A DNA stretch of 60,432 nt from an uncultured Angelakisella sp. (GTDB lineage Bacteria; Bacillota; Clostridia; Oscillospirales; Ruminococcaceae), in contig CAJUFR010000009.1 in the NCBI GenBank assembly GCA_910585525.1, positions 1 to 60,432 on the forward strand. Direction: 5' to 3'. The translations under genes were made by a program, and so were the position numbers. Below the pieces are notes generated by a model, which did no database searches, had not been told where the DNA came from, and worked only from the letters and a program-made list of their open reading frames with translations. This document shows positions 7,464-14,030 of this stretch, piece after piece (position 1 is the first letter of the stretch; every line of letters begins with the position of its first letter).

Positions 7464-7915
7464 GTACCACGAGCAGCGAATGCGAGAATCTCTACAAATT
7501 GTGCAGAACATCCGCAGGGTTTACGCAGGAAGCGGCGGCAGAACTGCTGGCGATTTCCCCACGGACGCTCTCGGACTACGAAAACGACCGAGCAAAAGTG
7601 CCGGATGACATCGTGGACGCAATGAGCAATCACTACAAGTCACCGCTGCTGGCGTGGTGGCATTTGAGGAACACCAGCGTCCTGGGAAAATACCTCCCGG
7701 ACGTGGTAATGCCGCAGACGCACGGAGACATGATCGCCCAGCTTTCCATCGCAGAGTGGCGGCTGAGACAGGTGGTCGATGACATCCAGCGGATCATGGA
7801 GAACGGCAAGGTCGAGGAACACGAAAAGCCGGATTTCAAAAAAGCGATGGAGTTTGTCCGACAAATCAACAGCAAACTGCTGTCGGTCATCGTTTACGCG
7901 GAGGGAGTAGAATGA
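7460..7915 (+). CDS. XRE-family helix-turn-helix protein
   Basis: 151 residues from GTG 7460, coupled to the preceding frame. The helix-turn-helix is CRTSAGFTQEAAAELLAISP then RTLSDYENDRAKVPDDIVDA; the remaining ~90 residues are helical (IAEWRLRQVVDDIQRIMENG). Second regulator of the early operon, possibly a Cro-like or early activator. After its stop the sequence changes abruptly into a RecU frame. Confidence 0.7.
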   Translation: MSTTSSECENLYKLCRTSAGFTQEAAAELLAISPRTLSDYENDRAKVPDDIVDAMSNHYKSPLLAWWHLRNTSVLGKYLPDVVMPQTHGDMIAQLSIAEWRLRQVVDDIQRIMENGKVEEHEKPDFKKAMEFVRQINSKLLSVIVYAEGVE

Positions 7916-8417
7916 CGATCCCATACAACGAATCGTAACAAAACAACACACGCTCTGCAAGCCGCTCAGAAACGGCACAGGGCAGATCGTGAGCGCAAAG
8001 TACGAGGAAAAGGCAACGGTGGATTTCATGGGGCAGTACGCAGGAACGCCGATAGCCTTTGAAGCAAAGCACTGCGCCGCAGACAAGATAGACTTGAAGC
8101 GGGTAGAGCCGCATCAATGCGATTTCCTGCGGGATTGGACGGCGCAGGGCAACGGGATAGGCTTTGTGCTGATCAGCTTCCAGCTTTCGGATTTTTACCT
8201 GATCCCCTGGTGCTACTGGCAAGCCGCGATCACGGCAAGGGAAGCAAAGCAGGGCGGGAGCGTGTGCTTCAACCCGATGTGGACGGACTGGAACACGACC
8301 GGGAAAGCAAGCGTCCGCAAAGACGAACTGCCGGAGGAATGGCGGGTGAAGCTGGGCGGCGCGGCGGCGATAGACTACCTCGCAACGGTTGACAGGCTCT
8401 GGCGCATCGGGCGGTAG
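7914..8417 (+). pseudogene. RecU-like Holliday junction resolvase, N-terminus missing
   Basis: The frame reads CKPLRNGTGQIVSAKYEEKA then TVDFMGQYAGTPIAFEAKHC, followed by KRVEPHQCDFLRDW and FVLISFQLSDFYLIPW. This is the E/D-x-K nuclease core of RecU/PrfA-like phage resolvases. Family members have 40-60 further N-terminal residues (R-G-x-x-F/L-E motif) that are absent here: the frame opens at 7911 just after the previous stop, with no start codon except an internal GTG at 7989. Likely a deletion fused the end of the XRE gene to mid-RecU. A shortened product from GTG 7989 would lack part of the core. Confidence 0.65.
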
Positions 8418-8452
8418 CAGGAAGCAGAACGCAGAGAAACGAGGAAACGGGT

Positions 8453-8870
8453 ATGATGACATTAGGCTCACTTTTTGACGGTGCGGGGGGCTTCCCCCTG
8501 GCGGGAACGATGGCAGGGATAACGCCCCTGTGGGCTTCGGAGATTGAACCGTTCCCCATCCGGGTGACAACCCGGCGATTCCCGGACATGAAGCACCTGG
8601 GGAGCATTACGGCGATAAACGGCGGCGAAATCGAACCCGTGGACATCGTGACCTTTGGCAGCCCGTGTCAAGACCTGAGCGTAGCCGGCCGGCGGCAGGG
8701 ACTGAGCGGGGAGCGGTCGGGGCTGTTCCTCGAAGCAATACGAATCATCAAGGAAATGAGGGAAAAGACACATGGACGGAAACCGAGATACATCGTCTGG
8801 GAGAATGTCCCCGGAGCCTTTAGCAGCAACGCAGGGCGGGACTTCCAGGCAGTCCTTACAGAGATCAGCA
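8453..8870 (+). pseudogene. C5-cytosine DNA methyltransferase, C-terminally truncated
   Basis: About 139 residues of a Dcm-type enzyme: LGSLFDGAGGFPLAG (SAM-binding motif I), IDIVTFGSPCQDLSVAG-like motif IV with catalytic Cys in GSPCQDLS (here VDIVTFGSPCQDLS), GERSGLF, and the ENV motif VI in RYIVWENVPGAF. The target-recognition domain and motifs IX-X are missing: after AVLTEIS the frame breaks into the baseplate J gene. Phages use such enzymes to evade host restriction; this one cannot be active. Confidence 0.85.
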
Positions 8871-9273
8871 GATTTTGGATGCGGTCTACCTCCACATAGC
8901 GGGAACAGGCGAACGGGACCCGGCGCGGTTGATGCCAATCGGAGCGCACCTGACCGTGATAGCCCCGGCAGGGCTGACAGTGAACATCAAAGCAAGCGTC
9001 CAGATTGATGCCGGAGAGGACATCGGCACGATTGAGAAGCGATTCCGGGAAAACCTGGACAAATACTGGCTGGAGGTCGGTCAGGAAGCCACAGACAACC
9101 CCGCAGAACACACAGGCTACATCCGATGGGTACAGGTGGGCGCAGTCCTCGCCAAAACCAGCGGCGTGAAAGATTACACGGGACTGACAGTCAACGGCGG
9201 CACGGCGAACATTGCCATAACCCAGGTGCAGTACCCTGTGACCGGGGAGGTGACACTCAATGTCCAAGCCTGA
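8866..9273 (+). pseudogene. Phage baseplate J-like protein, C-terminal fragment
   Basis: The frame reads ILDAVYLHIAGTGERDPARL then MPIGAHLTVIAPAGLTVNIK and ends QVQYPVTGEVTLNVQA. This is the C-terminal third of a gpJ-type baseplate wedge protein of contractile-tailed phages. The first ~200 residues are absent; the join to the Dcm fragment is near 8868. Its end overlaps the next gene by 14 bases, the native gpJ-gpI arrangement. Confidence 0.7.
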
Positions 9274-10587
9274 CCTTGACACCATCATCCAAAGCCCAGA
9301 AGCAGAAACATTCCTGGGAATGGTGACCAAAGGCTTTTACAGCAATTCCTACACCGGGCTGTGGATGTACGAGGTCATCGGTCGGGAATGGGACGAAATG
9401 CGGGGATGGGCAGAGGAACTGCAGAATGAAATCCACCCGCAGACTTGCACATGGAGCGTAGCCATCTGGGAATGGGTGTACGGCATCGAGCCGGACGAAA
9501 CGCTCCCGCTGGAATACAGGCGGCAGAGAATCCTTTCCAAAATCGTGGGCGTGAAGCCAATCAACCCGGAGGTTATCCGCAGGGGCGTGACCGCCCTGAT
9601 TGGCGGCGCAGACGGAGAGGTAGAGGTCAACGATTTTGTGGGACCGTACCGTTTCGAGGTGATCCTGCACCCTTCCGGGAAGAACCCGCTGAATTACGCC
9701 AAGATTTTCACCTATATCCGGGAGATAAAGCCCTCGCACCTGGCGTTTGAAGCGGCGATAGAGACAAAGGTGGACATCACGATAGAGGTGGACACCAGCT
9801 GGAATCTTGTCGGTTTTGGGCTGACAAACCAGTACCCATGCGGCACACGCCCGAACATCAATGTCAAGGCGCAGCTCCGCGACCTTCTGGTGACGGTGGA
9901 CATAGACGAACTGACGGCGGCAATCCAGCCGGATGCGGCCGGGACAGTATTTGCCAGCGGGAGCATAGAGAACCCACAGAGGATGAACCCGCCCAGCACG
10001 GTGTTCCAGCAGACGCACACGGGCGTGGGCGCAGAGATTAACGGCGGCGGTTACACTGCGAAAGCCCCTCCAGCGTCCGAGGAAAGCGTGACCGGGCAAT
10101 ATCCGCACACGAACATCAAGGGCGGCAGAGCGGACACGGGAGTGACCGCAGAAATCGCCGGGGACGGATACCCGTTCACGGCAGAGCCGGCCGGCACGAA
10201 GCCGGACCCGCAGACACTCTTCCACACAGGCGGCGCAGTGGTGACCGCAGAGGTAGGCGCAAGCGGGTACACGGCACAGACTGACCTTACAGGGACGAAG
10301 CCGCAGGAAGCCACCAGACTGGCGCAGAGGTCGGTGGAGGTCGCAACGGACATCGGCGTGGGCGCATACAGCGCACCGCATCCCGCCACGAAAGCCACTG
10401 GCAGTGAAGCCGGCCGGAATCCAGCCCCGCAGATACGCACAGCGGCGGGACAGACAGCGGTCAGCCCGGAAATCGGCGCACAAGGCTACGAGGTAGCCGC
10501 TGCGCTGGCGGGAACAAAGCCGCAGACCCATCAATCGCTTGGCGCAGGAAGCGGCGGCGTGACCATTGAGACGGACAGCTACACAGC
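9260..10587 (+). pseudogene. Phage tail protein I/YmfQ-like with C-terminal repeats, 3' end lost
   Basis: Starts at ATG 9260 behind GGGGAGGTGACACTCA. Residues 1-200 fit DUF2313/YmfQ baseplate proteins (FYSNSYTGLWMYEVIG, YRRQRILSKIVGVKPINPEV, FTYIREIKPSHLAFEAAIET). From about residue 225 come five or six imperfect 35-40 residue repeats with the pattern GV-x-AEI-x-G-x-GY then AGTKPQ. The last repeat stops after TIETDSYTA, where the frame runs into the opposite-strand transglycosylase. Presumably the gene once continued into more repeats or a fibre tip. Confidence 0.7.
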
Positions 10588-11127
10588 CATGTGGTTGCCT
10601 CCGCCGTTGTAGTACATCAGAGCCGTGCCCAGATCGTCATAGCGCCGGATCAGCTCGTCCAGGAAGTCCGCCGCGACCATCATGCTCGGCCCGGCCTTCC
10701 AGAGGTCTGCCTCGGTCACTCCCAGGCGCTCCATCCGGTCTTCGTGCCAGCGGGTCGCGATCTGCATCAGGCCGATGCAGTCACCATTGACCGCGTCCAG
10801 GCTGTAACGGCTCTCATGAAATGCAACGGCTTCCAGAAGCTCAGGAGATAGGTCATAAGCCGAGCCAGCGGCTCGTGCAGCCTCTTCCACGTTGTCCGGG
10901 ATGTTCGGGTCGTTGTAGGGCTCAGGAGGCGCTGTGGGCGTCTCTGGGGCTTCCTGGGTGGTCACTATGACCGGGGGCTCAGATGGTAATGAGGCGATAG
11001 CCTGCTTGTGTCGCTGGACGCTGTTCGCGTGTGCCAGCCCCGCCAGGAGCCCGATCGTGATGCCGAGTGCCAGACTGAGCAGCTGCCCCCGCAGCGTGTA
11101 CCGGCGCCGCTTTTTTCTCTTCTCCAT
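10588..11127 (-). pseudogene. Membrane-anchored lytic transglycosylase, 3' end lost
   Basis: Starts at ATG 11127 behind GGAGGAAAATA. A basic N-terminus (MEKRKKRRR) precedes a transmembrane segment at about residues 14-32 and a Pro/Thr linker. The SLT domain has its catalytic Glu in LLEAVAFHESRY, then DCIGLMQI and the ALMYYNGGGN motif. The sequence ends there at the junction with the phage tail gene. In conjugative elements such enzymes open the wall for the secretion apparatus; in phages they act in entry. The catalytic Glu is present but the fold is incomplete. Confidence 0.75.
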
Positions 11128-11212
11128 TATTTTCCTCCATGTTCTTCCGGATCGCGTCGTAGGCGGCCAGCGCCAGCATCGTCAGATCCGGACTGTTGTT
11201 TTCTCGTGCCAT
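10979..11212 (-). CDS. Small ORF overlapping the transglycosylase start
   Basis: 77 residues from ATG 11212, with a good GAGGAGGACAAC site and the element operator just upstream. The first 35 residues (ENNSPDLTMLALAAYDAIRK, NMEENNGEEKK) look protein-like; the rest overlaps the transglycosylase gene by 149 bases in another frame and looks like noise. It may be a leader gene that ended earlier and was frame-shifted, or a coupling ORF. Real initiation is likely; the full length is doubtful. Confidence 0.35.
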   Translation of the reverse strand: MARENNSPDLTMLALAAYDAIRKNMEENNGEEKKAAPVHAAGAAAQSGTRHHDRAPGGAGTREQRPATQAGYRLITI

Positions 11213-11224
11213 GTTGTCCTCCTC

Positions 11225-11241
11225 GTAGAAAAATTTTCTAC
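11225..11241. promoter_or_regulatory. Palindromic operator, copy 1
   Basis: GTAGAAAAATTTTCTAC is a perfect 17-base palindrome. It lies between the XRE gene at 11244 and the ORF starting at 11212. Related sites occur at 13035 and 13106. Confidence 0.6.
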
Positions 11242-11243
11242 TT

Positions 11244-11450
11244 TTAGATTAAAAAAATTTGAGTGCGCTCCTCGGCTGTTTTTATGCGGAGCAGCTCGCT
11301 GAGCTTGACGATCTCGGACGGCTTGAACTCCGTCCGGTTCTCGATCTTCATGGTCAGCGCCTTGCCCGAGATCCCCAGCTGATCGGCGATGTACTGAAGC
11401 TTTAGCCCGCTGGCCTCGATTTTCTCCCGGAGCAGTTTCGTGTTGGTCAT
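11244..11450 (-). CDS. Small XRE-type helix-turn-helix protein
   Basis: 68 residues behind GGAGGTACACC. Almost entirely one helix-turn-helix: REKIEASGLKLQYIADQLGI then SGKALTMKIENRTEFKPSEI. The MKIENRTEF pattern is typical of short Cro-like proteins in Clostridia mobile elements. It lies between the methylase gene and the operator at 11225, so it may control the transglycosylase-side genes. Confidence 0.7.
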   Translation of the reverse strand: MTNTKLLREKIEASGLKLQYIADQLGISGKALTMKIENRTEFKPSEIVKLSELLRIKTAEERTQIFLI

Positions 11451-11483
11451 GGTGTACCTCCTTCCCTTGGTGTTAGATGATCT

Positions 11484-12038
11484 TTATCGTCTGCCGCTCA
11501 GTCCCCCCCGTTCCCATACAAACCAGGAGTAGCTGGTCGCGTCGGTTCCCTTGCCGGTAAACTTCGGCCGCTTGTGCAGGGTGTAGAGCCCGCTGATCGG
11601 ATGGTCCTGCCACCAGCTGAAGCGCTTCTCGCTCTCCAGGAACGCTGTCCGGAGCAGGAAGATCAGCAGGCCCCCAGGGGCCAGCAGCTCCAGCGCCTTG
11701 TCGACGAACTCCTGGGCCAGGCTATAGGGCGGGTTGCCGATGATGACGTCATAGCCCAGATCGGGCTCGTAGCTGAGGAAGTCGCCGAGAATGACTTCGT
11801 CCGCGATGCCCTCCAGGTGCTCCCATTCTTCCGGCCGGATCTCCACGGCGTCGATCCGGTTGGTGAAGCCCCGGGCCCGGAGCGCCCGGATGATGTTGCC
11901 GTTCCCAGCGGATGGCTCCAGGATCCGGTCACTCAGGGTGATGCCCTCGAAGCTGTCCAGGAAGCTGTAGACGCTCTCGAGCGGGGTGGCATAGAAGTCA
12001 TAGGCCTGCCGGACGGCCCCGCGTCCCGTCGCGCTCAT
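11484..12038 (-). CDS. Adenine-type DNA methyltransferase
   Basis: 184 residues from ATG 12038, which overlaps the preceding stop (ATGA). SAM motif I is seen in DRILEPSAGNGNIIRALRAR and the catalytic amino-methylase motif IV in DVIIGNPPYSLAQEF. Both sit in a compact single domain without a separate recognition domain. The family is the orphan phage/ICE N6-adenine or SAM-dependent methylases of about 180-200 residues. Expected to modify element DNA against host restriction. Confidence 0.8.
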   Translation of the reverse strand: MSATGRGAVRQAYDFYATPLESVYSFLDSFEGITLSDRILEPSAGNGNIIRALRARGFTNRIDAVEIRPEEWEHLEGIADEVILGDFLSYEPDLGYDVIIGNPPYSLAQEFVDKALELLAPGGLLIFLLRTAFLESEKRFSWWQDHPISGLYTLHKRPKFTGKGTDATSYSWFVWERGGLSGRR

Positions 12039-12235
12039 TGTGGCGTCCACTTCTTTCCGCCACAGGCGAAGTAGTCCTCGCCGGGGGCGTATTCTTCCAG
12101 GACCAGCGCCGAGGGGCTGCCATCGCTTCCGCAGCACTCGTCGCAGATGTGATCCCCCTCACCGATCGGGATCAGGTTGCCGCAGGTCTCGCAGCACTTC
12201 TGGGGCGCTCGTCCCCGGTTCCGTTTCTTTGGCAT
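12035..12235 (-). CDS. Small zinc-ribbon protein
   Basis: 66 residues from ATG 12235 behind AGGAGGAGACAC. Two knuckles, CCETCG and HICDECC, are separated by 12 residues, a likely zinc ribbon. The N-terminus is basic (MPKKRNRGRAPQK). It is coupled by ATGA to the adenine methylase and could be a DNA- or RNA-binding partner. No named family recognised. Confidence 0.6.
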   Translation of the reverse strand: MPKKRNRGRAPQKCCETCGNLIPIGEGDHICDECCGSDGSPSALVLEEYAPGEDYFACGGKKWTPQ

Positions 12236-12252
12236 GTGTCTCCTCCTTTTCA

Positions 12253-13002
12253 TTAACAGGCGTCGCCGTGAGGGGCGACGACCATGACGCGCTTCTCGAC
12301 GCCGTCCTTGTCGACGTAGACTTCCTCGACGCTGTTGTCCGCGTAGCCGTAGCGGCCCTTCAGCTTCCACTCGCGGGCCTCGTCGGCGGCCTTCAGGGCG
12401 GCCTGGGCCTGCTTCTGAAGCTCCCGGAGCCGGGCGTATTCCTGAGCGGTCAGGCTCCTCTTGGGCTCGTCGAGGGCGTAGTCGCCGAGATAGTAGCCGG
12501 TGAATGACCGACGCCACCCGGCGTTATACCAGCCGCCCGTGACCTTCTCCGCGAAGGCAATGAGCTCCTCGTCGTCCTCGATCGGGCCGCGCCCGCGAGC
12601 CTTGAAGACGAACTCGTCGCGGCTGTAAACCGGCTCGCCGTTGACGTAGCCGTAGACAGGGAGCTCCGGGGCGGGCGCCTCGTCAGGGAGCGCGGTGGAG
12701 CCGTTCACGCGGTTGCAGCCGTTTTCATAGTGCCAGCGGATGCCCGCTGCCAGCTCGTCCACGGTCATGTCCTCTCCGAAGTGCCCGCAGTAGTAGCCGT
12801 TCAGCATGACTGCATTGGGATCCTGGCGCAGGATCTCGCGGACTTCCGGCAGGTCGTCCTCTTCGAAGGTCTCGTTTTTGTCACAAGTCAGCCAGAACGC
12901 CTGAGCGTTCCAGCTCCGGTCGGTCTTCCAGACGATGACCCAGGCGGTCCCCTCGCGGATCTCGTCGGCGTACTCGCTCGCGGTTTTTCTCAAAGTTGCC
13001 AT
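12253..13002 (-). CDS. Hypothetical mobile-element protein
   Basis: 249 residues behind GAGGAGGGCGCCAAG. The N-terminal half (EIREGTAWVIVWKTDRSWNA, LPEVREILRQDPNAVMLNGY) resembles the family of large acidic phage/ICE proteins annotated only as hypothetical. A helical segment follows (AQEYARLRELQKQAQAALKA) and a short basic tail. No signal peptide or membrane segment. First gene of the leftward operon behind the operator at 13035. Confidence 0.65.
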   Translation of the reverse strand: MATLRKTASEYADEIREGTAWVIVWKTDRSWNAQAFWLTCDKNETFEEDDLPEVREILRQDPNAVMLNGYYCGHFGEDMTVDELAAGIRWHYENGCNRVNGSTALPDEAPAPELPVYGYVNGEPVYSRDEFVFKARGRGPIEDDEELIAFAEKVTGGWYNAGWRRSFTGYYLGDYALDEPKRSLTAQEYARLRELQKQAQAALKAADEAREWKLKGRYGYADNSVEEVYVDKDGVEKRVMVVAPHGDAC

Positions 13003-13034
13003 CTTGGCGCCCTCCTCGTTTTTCTGTGTCTCGG

Positions 13035-13051
13035 GTAGAATATTTTTCTAC
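13035..13051. promoter_or_regulatory. Palindromic operator, copy 2
   Basis: GTAGAATATTTTTCTAC shares the outer arms GTAGAA/TTCTAC with copy 1. It lies 33 bases upstream of the leftward operon start at 13002. Confidence 0.6.
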
Positions 13052-13105
13052 CTGAACATAGGATAACTCCGCGCAGAAAGAAAGTCAACTATTTTTTCTG
13101 AAAAA

Positions 13106-13135
13106 GTAGAAATTTCTTACTCACTATGATATAAT
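13106..13135 (+). promoter_or_regulatory. Operator copy 3 overlapping the promoter of the XRE regulator
   Basis: GTAGAAATTTCTTAC (core AGAAATTTCT) lies at 13106-13120, where the -35 region would be; TATAAT follows at 13130-13135. The ATG of the XRE gene is at 13160. This fits autoregulation by the downstream repressor. Confidence 0.6.
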
Positions 13136-13159
13136 AATTTTCCCGAGGAGGCAGTGAAC

Positions 13160-13585
13160 ATGGAAAACTTAGGGCAGAAGATAAAGCAAAGAAGAGAAGA
13201 GCTCGGACTCAGCCAGGAAGAACTGGCGAAAATGCTGGGCTATAAACATAAAAGCTCGATCAATAAGATCGAGCTCGGCGCGGCTGATGTGCCCAGGGCG
13301 AAGGTTCCCGCCTTCGCGAAGGCTTTAGGCATGACGGCCGCCGAGTTCTCCGGCTGGGCGGAGGATCGGAAAGCGGCCAGCTTTTCCTATTGCCTGGAGC
13401 AGCAGATGCGGCTCCTGGGCTGGGTTGTGCTGTATGACGCGGAGGGGAACGTGATCCTCACCCATGACGGCGCTGAGTATGAGATCACCGAGGAGAGCAT
13501 GAAGGGAGTGGAGAGCCAGATGGCGCTCTACCTTGACTTCCTGCTGAACGGCCTCGCGAAAAATTCCAGGAAGATCGGAGGGTAA
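13160..13585 (+). CDS. XRE-family repressor of the second element
   Basis: 141 residues from ATG 13160 with GGAGG 8 bases upstream; an in-frame GTG at 13154 is too close. The helix-turn-helix is IKQRREELGLSQEELAKMLG then HKSSINKIELGAADVPRAKV; the C-terminal ~70 residues are a dimerisation part with strands (GWVVLYDAEGNVILTHDG). It faces away from the leftward operon across a control region with two palindromes. It is the likely master regulator, binding the GTAGAA..TTCTAC sites. Confidence 0.75.
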   Translation: MENLGQKIKQRREELGLSQEELAKMLGYKHKSSINKIELGAADVPRAKVPAFAKALGMTAAEFSGWAEDRKAASFSYCLEQQMRLLGWVVLYDAEGNVILTHDGAEYEITEESMKGVESQMALYLDFLLNGLAKNSRKIGG

Positions 13586-13590
13586 TACTT

Positions 13591-14025
13591 ATGTTCGGAA
13601 ATAGTAAAAAGAAAAAGAACGCCGAACTTTTGGCGCCCCTGTGGCTTGCCGATATGCAAAAAGCCCGGGACGTAGTAAACAATACCACGGATCCGGACTC
13701 ATTCTTCACTGATTATGCGAGTTTGAAAGACTTGGCCGGAAAGCTGACCGAGCTCTCGAAGTATGTCAAGTTTAAGGGTACGAAGCCCGCAGAGGTGCTG
13801 AGAATGGCCCAGGAGCAGGAGGAAGCCGCCACCCGTGATTTCATTCTGAGATACTTCCAGAAGGCTCTGCTGAACGCTGAGAAAGTCAAGACTGTTAGAG
13901 GGAAGCGCTCCCAGTTTGAGAAGTTTCAGACGGCGCTGGAGCCGTACTACTACCAGATGTCGGCGGTCAATGTTGCATTGGTGCAGCAGCTTCATGATGA
14001 AGCGCTTGCAAAGATAGGAGGCTGA
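13591..14025 (+). CDS. Hypothetical helical protein
   Basis: 144 residues behind GGAGGG. Starts with a lysine cluster (MFGNSKKKKN) and is helical throughout (LWLADMQKARDVVNNTTDPD, SLKDLAGKLTELSKYVKFKG, FILRYFQKALLNAEKV). No domain recognised. It is the middle gene of the regulator-hypothetical-integrase operon (gaps of 5-6 bases). Confidence 0.65.
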   Translation: MFGNSKKKKNAELLAPLWLADMQKARDVVNNTTDPDSFFTDYASLKDLAGKLTELSKYVKFKGTKPAEVLRMAQEQEEAATRDFILRYFQKALLNAEKVKTVRGKRSQFEKFQTALEPYYYQMSAVNVALVQQLHDEALAKIGG

Positions 14026-14030
14026 CGCTT

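Noticed and set aside
9260..10587. Diversity-generating retroelement target
   Set aside because: No reverse transcriptase gene and no second copy of the variable region in the window.
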